Assembly: GCA_022826645.1 (NCBI GenBank)
Contig: JAJDUM010000115.1
Coordinates: forward strand, 1-45,653
Reading direction: 5' to 3'
DNA: 45,653 bases
DNA from: Candidatus Poribacteria bacterium
GTDB lineage: Bacteria > Poribacteria > WGA-4E > PCPOR2b
This document shows positions 24,847-33,147 of this stretch, piece by piece. A program made the translations under genes and the position numbers. A model generated the notes under the pieces. That model worked only from the letters and a program-made list of their open reading frames with translations. It was not told where the DNA came from and searched no databases. Each line of letters begins with the position of its first letter. The first letter of the stretch is position 1.

Positions 24847-25515
24847 TTACTCGAACTACAAAAATCGTGTTTGCCGATCCCCGACATGCCGTTCCGATTT
24901 TCTTCGCGATTCAATTTGCCACGGCAGGCGAAGGATTTGGTTCACGATGTCAGGGTTGGTCGTGTAGTATGCCCAAATGGATGACACCACGACAAACAAA
25001 TCAAGGATTCCATTTATCCTTCCAGCACATTTGTTTGACTTGGGCACAGGGATTCTTCTAACCAAATATGCGCCCCACCGCAAGGCGATTCTGCGTAGTT
25101 CTGTTTCAGTATCCAATCGCCCGACAACTTCACAGCAAAGGCGTAGTCGATTTCACCCCCACGATGAATAGAGATCGTCGGTTCTTCAGGCAACGTCCCC
25201 CGATGTTTTCGGTTGAATTGCGCCTTCTAACGATTGATGATTAGCTTAGTCGGTTTCATCGGATTTGCGCCCCCTCGGCAAGAAAGTTGCCACTCTATAA
25301 ATTATACTACATTCCCCTATGCCTGTCCATCAAAAAGACAAGCCCAAAACTCAACTATCCTAATCTTTTCAATCTTGAAAGGACTTCAGAGATGAGAGGC
25401 AAAAACAAAGGCTTCGCTAAGGGGGTGTTAGTGTTTATTCAGCGTATCGGGCAGGGCTGAACAGAATTGGTCACGCAACCCCATTTGAAAGATTGTTCCT
25501 TGCGGTTGTTCACCA
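24847..25515. other. gene-poor stretch with possible protein remnants
   Basis: Between the FRG-TPR and DUF805 genes no convincing intact gene is seen. On the minus strand, 25,025-25,230 has a 71-codon open frame without a start, reading like protein (PEEPTISIHRGGEIDYAF, VKLSGDWILKQ). An adjacent frame covers 24,856-25,116 (86 aa with a hydrophobic patch). These could be a frameshifted, decayed gene. A short AT-rich segment near 25,295-25,330 is promoter-like. Confidence 0.3.
25400..25425 (+). repeat. direct repeat 5' of the DUF805 gene (copy 1)
   Basis: caaaaacaaaggcttcgcta plus aggggg matches 26,033-26,057 except for two or three bases. The copies lie on either side of the DUF805 gene. Confidence 0.6.
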
Positions 25516-25983
25516 TTAGCCGTCCCACCACTCTTTTAGAGACTGAGGCGGAGGTCCATATCTGTTTTTTTTCTTATCCCCCGACAGAAAAACGATTTGC
25601 ACAGCGGGGTAGATAAATGCTACGAAGAATAGAAAAGGGACACCCGGGTCCTCCTGAGTCTCGACCACACGGTCCCGTGACGAACATGAGTAGAATAATA
25701 CGCTAATGCATATAAAATAGAGTAACTGCCACCACCCCGTACGATTTCTATCGTGGAGGCGTTTAATGTTAATCGCAAAATTCGTCCAGGTGCCTAAAAA
25801 GATAGCTGACAGATACAAAAACACCACTATCTCTGCATTTTCAATTCGAGGTATAACCAGATAGGCGAGTGGGGCTGCCACCAGAGCCATAAGCACAAGG
25901 GTCACAACCTGTCCGAGCCACCACTGCCTACGATTTATGCGTCCACGAAAACTAAAAAAAAGGAACAACACATTTCTCAACAT
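25516..25983 (-). CDS. DUF805 membrane protein
   Basis: This 155-aa integral membrane protein belongs to the DUF805 family. It shows FRGRINRRQWW near the N-terminus (12-22), four hydrophobic segments, NIKRLHDRNRTGWWQLL (about 72-88) and the terminal NRYGPPP. These are the family hallmarks. GGAGGTC upstream supports the ATG. Function is unknown; many relatives occur near stress or phage-related genes. Two copies of a 25-bp direct repeat flank it. It lies between the nuclease-like gene and the FRG-TPR gene on the same strand. Confidence 0.85.
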   Translation of the reverse strand: MLRNVLFLFFSFRGRINRRQWWLGQVVTLVLMALVAAPLAYLVIPRIENAEIVVFLYLSAIFLGTWTNFAINIKRLHDRNRTGWWQLLYFICISVLFYSCSSRDRVVETQEDPGVPFLFFVAFIYPAVQIVFLSGDKKKNRYGPPPQSLKEWWDG

Positions 25984-26032
25984 TTTTGACCTCCGTCTTT
26001 TTTTCGTTCAACATAAAATGATAGGAAAAAGA

Positions 26033-26057
26033 CAAAAACAAAGACTTCGCTAAAGGG
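26033..26057 (+). repeat. direct repeat 3' of the DUF805 gene (copy 2)
   Basis: It matches 25,400-25,425. On the minus strand it lies in the leader of the DUF805 gene, so a regulatory role is as possible as mobility. Confidence 0.6.
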
Positions 26058-26141
26058 TGAGTTGTCTCAGTGGGTTGGTCGAGGTGGAGACAGTTCTGGT
26101 AGGGGTGCGTTCTTGGCTTTCTGCCATAGCCTTTTTCATCT

Positions 26142-26744
26142 TCAGAAAATTAGATTTAGCAATGCAACAAGCACTCCTACGATCACACTCGCTAAGAAGA
26201 CCACGCCGCACAACCCTCCCTCTGGTTTCTGCTGTGTCTGATATGTTTGAGAGCTTCGATAATCTTCCTGTACCTGCTGAAAAATGGGGCTGGATTTTTT
26301 CCCGCTGTGTAAAATGAGACGAGGTGGTGCTTGATAATTCTCCTGTGCTTGCTGATCCTCCCACCCGTACTGCCGCCGTTGCCTATACCGACGCGTGATC
26401 GCCCGCTGGATCGTCTCAACAACCATATCACCATCACGAAATATCTCACCGCCCGCAAACCGCAACACAATCCACCCCCGCAACTGCAACTCTCTCGCCT
26501 GCTGCCTATCCTTCTTAAATCGATTCCTGCTCCAGTGATATTTGTAGCCGTCACAATAAATCGCAATCCGCATATCAGGAAACGCAAAATCCGCGATCGT
26601 CACCGGCATACCGGGAAAATCCATCTTATACTGGGCATGCAACGCACCAGCGCGAGATTCCGATAAACCCGGATAAAGTTTATTCAACAAGTCCTTCTCT
26701 ATCTTAGACTCACACCGCTTTAGCAGGCATTGTTTTCTATTCAT
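26142..26744 (-). CDS. PD-(D/E)XK nuclease-like (DUF559/Vsr-type) protein with C-terminal membrane helix
   Basis: This is a 200-aa protein. Residues 30-105 resemble the restriction-endonuclease-like fold of DUF559/DUF2726-type proteins: QYKMDFPGMPVTIADFAFPDMRIAIYCDGYKYHW, a D52 and D65 pair with YCDG in place of the more usual EhDG, then a basic helix and RGWIVLRFAGGEIF. A linker rich in Gln follows, and residues 178-200 form one hydrophobic helix (LCGVVFLASVIVGVLVALL). A nuclease fold tethered to the membrane is unusual. The start is chosen at 26744 because upstream in-frame sequence is repeat DNA. It probably belongs with DUF805 and FRG-TPR in one accessory unit. Confidence 0.72.
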   Translation of the reverse strand: MNRKQCLLKRCESKIEKDLLNKLYPGLSESRAGALHAQYKMDFPGMPVTIADFAFPDMRIAIYCDGYKYHWSRNRFKKDRQQARELQLRGWIVLRFAGGEIFRDGDMVVETIQRAITRRYRQRRQYGWEDQQAQENYQAPPRLILHSGKKSSPIFQQVQEDYRSSQTYQTQQKPEGGLCGVVFLASVIVGVLVALLNLIF

Positions 26745-26950
26745 GCTTATAAAGGAAACCCTTCCCCCCTCCCAATTCCCCGACGATGGGGAGCGGCAGG
26801 CATCACCGGGGTGGTGAAGTCGTCTCCTGCCGCAGGAAGGATCACTGGTCGTAGTAGCGCAATTCATTGCGCGTCCGGACGGACGATAAATCGCCCCCGA
26901 TAGATCGGGATTCAAAGCAACCTACTACAGATTTACTGTTGCATAAATCC
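26745..26950. repeat. intergenic palindrome cluster
   Basis: This stretch contains gcgcaat-tc-attgcgc (26,857-26,872, a 7-bp stem), cccgat-ag-atcggg (26,896-26,909) and several cccc/gggg hairpins near 26,770-26,830. The wording gtagtagcgcaattcattgcg resembles inner parts of the element at 27,279. No gene was seen. Confidence 0.55.
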
Positions 26951-27278
26951 TAATCTACTCGGTTGAAGTTTCCGAAACACGCGGAAAACCTATTGAAATA
27001 ATTCTGGTGTATTTGACATTTTTTGTCAAGTGAGAAGCTGACCGAAACATCCACATTTCAAAGACTGTAGGGAATTGAAACAATCGAGAGCAGTGCGAAT
27101 ACGGGGCGGGGGTTATGCAAACTGGGTGCAGGCGGTTTAGAAACGGCGTTGATATATCTACCATGATATGATACAGTTTGTGAAAATGTTTAGCCAAAAC
27201 GTTTGTCCGCAAAGGCGTCTTACTCGCAAGGGTAATTATCACGCATAGAATTATGAGCACCCCTCATTTATTTATAGC

Positions 27279-27391
27279 AGGACTTACGCACTTCGAGTGT
27301 AGTTGTCCGATGAATCGGGTGTGGAGAACGGTGTCCAGCGGCGATGAATTGCCGAACTACAGAGTTTTAACCGTTTAGCTGCGTAAGTCCT
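27279..27391. mobile_element. 113-bp MITE-like element with 12-bp inverted ends
   Basis: AGGACTTACGCA (27,279-27,290) and TGCGTAAGTCCT (27,380-27,391) are perfect inverted repeats. Inside is a second, imperfect palindrome (gtagttg... / ...cgaactac). There is no coding sequence. Ends of this wording are common in small non-autonomous elements as I recall, but the parent transposase is not in the window. Confidence 0.6.
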
Positions 27392-27420
27392 AATACCTTT
27401 ATCAAAAAAGCAAGAAAATT

Positions 27421-27769
27421 CTTAGAACCTGTTTTAAGAAGCAAAAAATTATCCCCAAGTGCTGTGGATTTGTCAATCCACAGCGAGCCACATTGGGAGG
27501 TAGCGGTTGGGGCTTCCAACCTGTCGAACTTTGAAACCAAGCCCCCGATAAATCCCCGAAAAATCGTCCGATAAATCGATACCAGGGGGACAGGCGGGAT
27601 GCAAGTTGAAAACTCTCCCCGATTACATCCTCGATTGCATCGGGACAGGCGGAACGGAGCACCTACCATTGACCTGACACGGTTTACTGAATATAGTGGT
27701 AATATACCGTTGAATCGTGTGCGTCCATCTGGATTTACCCAAAAAATGACTTTTCAAACAGGTTCTAAG
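27421..27769. mobile_element. 349-bp inverted-repeat element
   Basis: CTTAGAACCTGTTT (27,421-27,434) and AAACAGGTTCTAAG (27,756-27,769) are exact 14-bp inverted ends. The inside is gene-free, with ccgataaatc-type repeats near 27,545-27,580 and cgggacaggcgg tracts. It could be a non-autonomous transposon or a deletion derivative of an IS. It ends 24 bp from the transketolase-like gene. Confidence 0.5.
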
Positions 27770-27792
27770 TACCTCAAAATTAGCCTCAAATG

Positions 27793-30321
27793 TCAACATA
27801 ACCCTAGCAGCTCACGCTGATCTGACAGACGCAGCTCACGCTCGTTGGCGAAGCGGGTAATCCCAGCGAGGATCGATTCGCTATCAAGATGTGCTTCGGC
27901 TATCACATCCGGTTCTGTTCCACCGGTGAGCCACTGGTTATCCCAATCTGCCGTCAGCGAATAGGTCTCTGTCAACGGTCCCAAGTTTCTGATGGGGAAA
28001 ACGCGCTGAGTTCCTGTGCTTACCACCATCAAGTCATACCGCGCTTCTGGGGGCAATACGGACCGACGATAGGCATCAGGTTGTAGGTCGAACAACTCTT
28101 CGCTCACTGCGGCAATGATCTTTACGTTTATGCCCGCAGCCTCTAGCTGGGGGATAATCTGGACCAAGTTGACCGTCGAGTTAGAACCTTGGACGACCAC
28201 ATAACCGTGCTTAGGCGTGTCAGGATCAAAATCCCGGATGACATATAATCCTTTCGATGCCGCCTTAAGATCACTGTCCGCAAACGTGCTGCGGTCAGCC
28301 ACCGGGAAATCTGGACGTGCAACTTCAATGATAATCACACCGACGCGAGGATCGCGAGCCGCAACTTCAACCGCAGCGAAATAACCCGACGCAACATCGT
28401 TGTAATCCCAGAAACTGACATGTATTGCTTGGCCCCGCGGAAACAGTTTCCATACCTGCGGCGCAAAAATACCGAAGTGTGTCCGTGCGTCAGCGGCAGT
28501 TTCCGGTCCCGAATGACCGGCGAGGATGTTAAGTACCCCCATCCGGAAAGGACTGTCCTGATTCTGCTGACTCCACACACGGGCGGGAAGATACATGAGC
28601 GGTGTAAAAGCGCCGTAGGTGCCACTCAACGCCCACACCCCGGAAAACTGGTCAGGATCCAGTGATGCGCTCTGGCTAACCAATCCAATGGCGCTCGACA
28701 CATTTCCCGCCTCTTGGATAGGTGCTTTGAATCGTGTGCCAGCTGGATTCGTTACTGGGTTATAATGTCCCCAGAGGCTGCCGTGTTCAACATTAATGGA
28801 CTCTGAGAGGTCAGCCGCGAGGGTGATAAAGCGGTTATCTGTCACGTAATTCATCCACTTTATGATTTCCGAAATTGCGCGACGGGTGCCAGCCACCTCT
28901 CCCGGTTCCTTGAACAGGGCGATATTCACTTCCTGTTCCTCCCCTGACACCGGGTTCTTTGCTGCGAGTGTCTGCGGTTCGATAGGCAGCTTCCCTACCT
29001 GAAGTTGATCATCCAGGAATGGGTCACTCTGGGTATCAATCCGCAGCGGCACACTATCCTGGACCGCGTCACCAAGATCAACGAGACGATTGGCGAGCCA
29101 GTCGCCTAACCCATTTTTGTTAAGCAGGGACATCACAACGTCAATGTTGGTCTTGAATTGTATAAGCCGCTCGCGCTCATCGCTCACCGGTCCTTGACGA
29201 ATACCCTCGAATTCCACCCCATAACGTTTCTCAAACGTTTCTGCCAAGGCAACGAAATACTCTTCGTTCATCTTAAATCCGTACGGATGGCTTGGGTAGC
29301 TCACCAACTGATCTCCATATCCCTCAATCTTCCCATCTACCGCGCTCGGCCAATAACCTTTGACGGTCCTGCCAATAACAATCATGGGGCGTCGATCTTC
29401 CGTATCCCAATCTTCCATCGTTTTGAGGACCGCGAGGATCTGGTCATAGTCATTGCCATCCTCAAGGGAAAACACATTCCAACCGTAGGACGTCCACTGT
29501 TCCTCAAGTTCGTACTGCTTATACTTTGAGTCGATTACCCCACCCACTAAGGTATCATCGATCCCGGCGTTATTATACGACAGCAGGATACGCAGACGCT
29601 TCCCCACCTGCATCGCAAGTGCTTGCGTTTTTAATTCTTGAGCGTGTCCTTCGGTCATAGCGAATTCACCTTCAAGTGCGAGCACCTTCAGCGATTCGGG
29701 GGCGTTCAAAAAGTTCCAGAACGCTGCTTTGCCAGCGGCTGTTGCAATACCAATCCCTGACGGTCCCCCATTCACATCATTAGTCAGATCTGTCGTTTCG
29801 GAATGTCCAGCTAATGACCGAATACCGCGTAACTGCGCTTGTGCAAATAGCGGATGGTCCTCCAAGTTGTTCTCTTGAAGCAAAGCCTTGAGTGCCCCCG
29901 CACCCCGTCGGAAACCGAGTGCATCAATCGGCAGCATCGCAAGCTCCGGTGCAACCTGATAACGTGGATCCCCCGTCGCCTCATGCGCCCGTGCCATTGC
30001 TTCACCCATGATCATCCATAACGCGTATGCGGTCGGAATGTTATGCCCACCGGCGAGCATGAACTTATCGCCGAAAGGATGCTTGGGATTGCGATAGTCG
30101 TAGCGTAAACCCCCAAGTTCTGGACCCGCCAGATGAAGCGCTACATTGTAGGGCGTGTAAGCCAACGGTCCGCCAAAATGCCCCGTCTGGGCATAGTTGC
30201 CAAGCAGTACCAACGTCATACAGGTCATGTGACCGATATCCTCAAAGCGTTCCCGATCGTATGTCGCGGTTAATGCATCAACAGGTGATACTAAGGTGTT
30301 CGCATTGAGCGTGTTTTGCAT
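27793..30321 (-). CDS. large transketolase-like thiamine-diphosphate enzyme
   Basis: This 842-aa protein has transketolase architecture. The ThDP-binding N-terminal domain has GGHNIPTAYAL, GGPSGIGIATAAGKA, LEGEFAMTEGHAQE and LSYNNAGID in place of the usual GDG..N motif. A pyrimidine domain lies around 505-690 (AADLSESINVEHG, EAGNVSSAIGL, SGPETAADARTHFG) and a C-terminal domain around 715-842. It is about 150-180 residues longer than typical transketolases. The extra length lies around the middle. It probably transfers two-carbon units in sugar metabolism, but a specialised ketolase is possible. A ribosome site AGGAAT precedes the ATG. Confidence 0.8.
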   Translation of the reverse strand: MQNTLNANTLVSPVDALTATYDRERFEDIGHMTCMTLVLLGNYAQTGHFGGPLAYTPYNVALHLAGPELGGLRYDYRNPKHPFGDKFMLAGGHNIPTAYALWMIMGEAMARAHEATGDPRYQVAPELAMLPIDALGFRRGAGALKALLQENNLEDHPLFAQAQLRGIRSLAGHSETTDLTNDVNGGPSGIGIATAAGKAAFWNFLNAPESLKVLALEGEFAMTEGHAQELKTQALAMQVGKRLRILLSYNNAGIDDTLVGGVIDSKYKQYELEEQWTSYGWNVFSLEDGNDYDQILAVLKTMEDWDTEDRRPMIVIGRTVKGYWPSAVDGKIEGYGDQLVSYPSHPYGFKMNEEYFVALAETFEKRYGVEFEGIRQGPVSDERERLIQFKTNIDVVMSLLNKNGLGDWLANRLVDLGDAVQDSVPLRIDTQSDPFLDDQLQVGKLPIEPQTLAAKNPVSGEEQEVNIALFKEPGEVAGTRRAISEIIKWMNYVTDNRFITLAADLSESINVEHGSLWGHYNPVTNPAGTRFKAPIQEAGNVSSAIGLVSQSASLDPDQFSGVWALSGTYGAFTPLMYLPARVWSQQNQDSPFRMGVLNILAGHSGPETAADARTHFGIFAPQVWKLFPRGQAIHVSFWDYNDVASGYFAAVEVAARDPRVGVIIIEVARPDFPVADRSTFADSDLKAASKGLYVIRDFDPDTPKHGYVVVQGSNSTVNLVQIIPQLEAAGINVKIIAAVSEELFDLQPDAYRRSVLPPEARYDLMVVSTGTQRVFPIRNLGPLTETYSLTADWDNQWLTGGTEPDVIAEAHLDSESILAGITRFANERELRLSDQRELLGLC

Positions 30322-30597
30322 CTTTATTCCTAGTGTGTTTGAGGTTTGTGGTTGAATATATCGAAAAATCCCGATCCTTGAGCAGAATTCTATTTCGATG
30401 TTACTGTAGCGTGGCTATCTCATCGAGAGACGGTGGGTTGACTGCACTGAAATCCGAGTTTTCACGTAAACCGTAGCAGAAACTTAAGGTGGGAAGATTC
30501 TTCGACGAAAGCCACTTTATCAAATGAGTTAATTGATGTGCAGGTGTTGTCTTAACTAAGCTGCATATAAATATAGTGAAGGTGACAGCTGCAAAAA
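30322..30597. other. 276-bp gap with no gene seen
   Basis: This stretch is upstream of the transketolase-like gene and downstream of the AstE-like gene (both minus strand). It presumably holds the promoter of the former. I see no clear -35/-10 pair, repeat or hairpin. Confidence 0.4.
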
Positions 30598-31581
30598 CTA
30601 AGTGCCTACCCGCCCCGTTACATGTGCCAAGTTATCACCGACATGGACGCGATGAATGCGTCGCAACAGGATGACAACCCCTGCGCTCTCGGTCGTGATT
30701 TCCGCTACCACCGCACCAAAAGGGTCTCGAACTGTACCCAAACGCTGCCCAGGGTTGACCTCGTCAAGCAGTGCTACGTCGGAACGGAAATAGCCGGAAA
30801 CAGGTGTTGAAATAACGCTGTCCAGGTTCCCATCCCCGGACAGATGGTGTGTTACCGGGCGAAGTTCGGGTTGACCGTCCAGCATATCAAGGTGTTTCAT
30901 CACATTGATTACGCCGGTAGTAAAACCGCTCACATCGGACGGGTGGGCGTAGCCACCGCCGCCAGCCTCTGTATAAATCGCTGGTACACCGAAATCCGTG
31001 GCAGCTGACAAGGTTCGACCGGGAGGCATTGGTGGTGGATGTTCCCAAATCACCGATGCGCCAAATGCCAGCGCACCGGCTCGTGAGCGTCTGCCAAGTT
31101 CATCGTCACTGTGAGTGAAACCAATAAGTGATGGGATCTCGGCAGTTACACCCCCGCTATGCAAGTCAATCACAAAGTCAGCGGGCTTAATCAGTTTCTG
31201 CGTGATCCAGTAAGCAATTCGCTGGGTAATAGTTCCGCTGGGATCGCCGGGAAATACCCGTGCCAGATTCAGCCCATCAATCGGGCTGCTGCGAAGCACG
31301 GATTCGTAGGCAGGCACATTACATATCGGCACCATAACGAGCGAACCCCGTAGCGCGTCGGATGCTACGCGACGGTAAACTTCAGGGATGGTTTCCACCC
31401 CTTCATACTCGTCCCCGTGCACCGCTCCCAAGGCAAGCAAGGTAGGCCCAACCGTTGCTCCTACCACGTAAAGGAACGGTAAGCGCCAGTCGCTCCCATC
31501 TGCGCGTGGGCTAACTTCTAGCCATGCAGACGCTTTAGAATCACGGGGCAATTGCGAAATATCAAGATCTTGAAAACGCAC
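30598..31581 (-). CDS. succinylglutamate desuccinylase/aspartoacylase (AstE/AspA) family
   Basis: This 327-aa zinc-dependent deacylase-like protein has metal ligands visible as H55 and E58 in GAVHGDEYEG and H141 in DLHSGG. The family arginine/asparagine segment DGLNLARVFPGDPSGT (102-116) is present, and a C-terminal beta domain follows (GYFRSDVALLDEVNPGQRLGTVRDPFG). It removes an acyl group from an amino-acid derivative or similar. It begins 18 bp after the ABC ATPase gene and is likely the last gene of the permease-ATPase-deacylase operon, linking a transported compound with its processing. Confidence 0.88.
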   Translation of the reverse strand: MRFQDLDISQLPRDSKASAWLEVSPRADGSDWRLPFLYVVGATVGPTLLALGAVHGDEYEGVETIPEVYRRVASDALRGSLVMVPICNVPAYESVLRSSPIDGLNLARVFPGDPSGTITQRIAYWITQKLIKPADFVIDLHSGGVTAEIPSLIGFTHSDDELGRRSRAGALAFGASVIWEHPPPMPPGRTLSAATDFGVPAIYTEAGGGGYAHPSDVSGFTTGVINVMKHLDMLDGQPELRPVTHHLSGDGNLDSVISTPVSGYFRSDVALLDEVNPGQRLGTVRDPFGAVVAEITTESAGVVILLRRIHRVHVGDNLAHVTGRVGT

Positions 31582-31599
31582 GGCGTCGGGTGCCTCCTC

Positions 31600-32328
31600 T
31601 TAGTGACCGCCAACCTCGCCGACTTGAATCTCGATTTCATCTCGATTCCGAATACGTTCAACCAATCCGTCCCGAATATCAACAATCCGGTCAGAAACGT
31701 CGAGCATCTTTAAGTCGTGCGTTGCCGATATCACTGTCACGCCCTGATCAACATTTAGTTCTTTAATTAAATCGATAATTTCGCGTCCAATGACGGTGTC
31801 GAGGTTCGCTGTCGGCTCATCCGCTAAAATAATACTAGGACCATTTGCAAACGCCCGCGCAATTGCGACACGCTGCCGCTGTCCGCCAGACAACTCATCC
31901 GGCCTATGGTGAGTCCGTTCCCCTAATCCAACTTTCTCCAGAAGTTCTGCGCCCTTATCGCGACGCTCGCTTGTCGAGAGACCCGCGAAAATCATGGGCA
32001 GAGTTACGTTTTCAAGTGCTGTCATAACGTGGAGCAGATTGTAGCTTTGGAAGATATAACCGACCCTGTGACACCGGAACCATGCGATCTGGGATTGGCT
32101 CAACTGTCCCATATCTTGGCCATCGATGAAGACTTTACCTGCGGTGGGAAGGTCTAAGGCACCAATCATATTGAAGAGAGTCGATTTGCCGGAACCAGAA
32201 GGTCCCATCAATGAAATATACTCTCCACTAAGGATCTCTAAATCAATCCCGTCGAGTGCTCTGAGCACGTTGGTGCCCATACGGTATTCCTTAACAACCT
32301 TCTCCGTTTTAACAACAACGTCTGCCAT
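31600..32328 (-). CDS. ABC transporter ATPase, LolD/MacB type
   Basis: This 242-aa nucleotide-binding subunit has Walker A GPSGSGKS (42-49), the Q-loop YIFQSYNLL (91-99), the signature LSGGQ (146-150), Walker B ILADEPTANLD (167-177) and an H-loop in SATHD. The sequence around NVTLPMIFAGLSTSER is typical of the LolD/MacB/FtsE branch. The start ATG follows AGGAGGAACATGA. Its ribosome site overlaps the permease stop, so it is coupled to the 32,340 permease. It energises export or lipoprotein-type movement from the membrane. Confidence 0.95.
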   Translation of the reverse strand: MADVVVKTEKVVKEYRMGTNVLRALDGIDLEILSGEYISLMGPSGSGKSTLFNMIGALDLPTAGKVFIDGQDMGQLSQSQIAWFRCHRVGYIFQSYNLLHVMTALENVTLPMIFAGLSTSERRDKGAELLEKVGLGERTHHRPDELSGGQRQRVAIARAFANGPSIILADEPTANLDTVIGREIIDLIKELNVDQGVTVISATHDLKMLDVSDRIVDIRDGLVERIRNRDEIEIQVGEVGGH

Positions 32329-32339
32329 TCATGTTCCTC

Positions 32340-33020
32340 CTAAACTTCCGTCCGCATTGCTTCCGCTGGGGGTAGCTTTGCAGCACGCCAGGCGGGAAAC
32401 GCCGCGCCGATAACGGACAGAATCATGCCGAGCACACAACCAGCGAGAATAATTAGTAACACCCCGAATCTAGCAGGCTGCTCATCCAGCACCGGTAGCA
32501 GGGGAAAATAAAAGAACAGATCTAAACCGTAATCCTTAAGCCCCAACAGAAGTGATCCAAAGCAGCCGATAAGTGCGCCGATGAGTGCCCCCGCAAGCCC
32601 TTGGAAGCCGGACTCCAACAGGAATAGTCTTACAACGAAGCGATCCAAGGCACCGAGACACTTCATCGTGCCAATTTCTTGAAAACGTTCCGTGACTGCC
32701 ATTAGCATGGAGTTAGCGATTCCTACGACGCAGACAATTAAGGACATAATAATTAGCCACTTATCCTTCATGGTAATCCCGGGCGCTTCCTCTTCTTCAA
32801 GGGTAGTGATCTCCTGTTTTGAGCCGCTCTCTTTCATTGCCACAGTTACCTCGTTGTTTACCAAAACCGACACCAAGAACGCGATGCCTAACGTAATGCC
32901 TGCGGTTGTGATTACAGATCGACCGAAACGGATCATTAAGCTCTGAAAACTAATCCTTACGGATTCCATGAATGGAAGCTCAATCTGTTGTCCAATTGTA
33001 CCTCGTGTCTGTTGTTGCAA
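32340..33020 (-). CDS. short FtsX/MacB-type ABC permease
   Basis: This is a 226-aa membrane subunit with four hydrophobic helices. The first is about 38-57. The other three form the conserved FtsX block, including IANSMLMAVTERFQEIGTMKCLGA and FPAWRAAKLPPAEAMRTEV. The large periplasmic domain normally between helix 1 and helix 2 is replaced by about 30 residues (SKQEITTLEEEEAPG), so it is roughly half the usual length of 400 aa. A TTG start at 33020 follows GGAGGAATACAG. The ATPase gene follows with a coupled start. It is either a naturally minimal permease or an internal deletion that kept the frame. Confidence 0.85.
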   Translation of the reverse strand: MQQQTRGTIGQQIELPFMESVRISFQSLMIRFGRSVITTAGITLGIAFLVSVLVNNEVTVAMKESGSKQEITTLEEEEAPGITMKDKWLIIMSLIVCVVGIANSMLMAVTERFQEIGTMKCLGALDRFVVRLFLLESGFQGLAGALIGALIGCFGSLLLGLKDYGLDLFFYFPLLPVLDEQPARFGVLLIILAGCVLGMILSVIGAAFPAWRAAKLPPAEAMRTEV

Positions 33021-33147
33021 ACTGTATTCCTCCTGATTTCCAAAATTGCAAGGCTCATTTTATCATGCTGCGAGAATAAAGTCAAGCCTCGCACAAGGGA
33101 ATTTGGGATATTAGAAAACTTTTCAAACATCCGTGGCAGGGGTGGAC

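Noticed and set aside
26752..26915. N-terminal extension of the nuclease-like gene
   Set aside because: The extra frame translates palindromic repeat DNA and shows no protein-like pattern; the start at 26744 is preferred.
26955..27260. 101-aa minus-strand open frame
   Set aside because: Composition is noise-like, there is no ribosome site and it lies in repeat-rich intergenic DNA.
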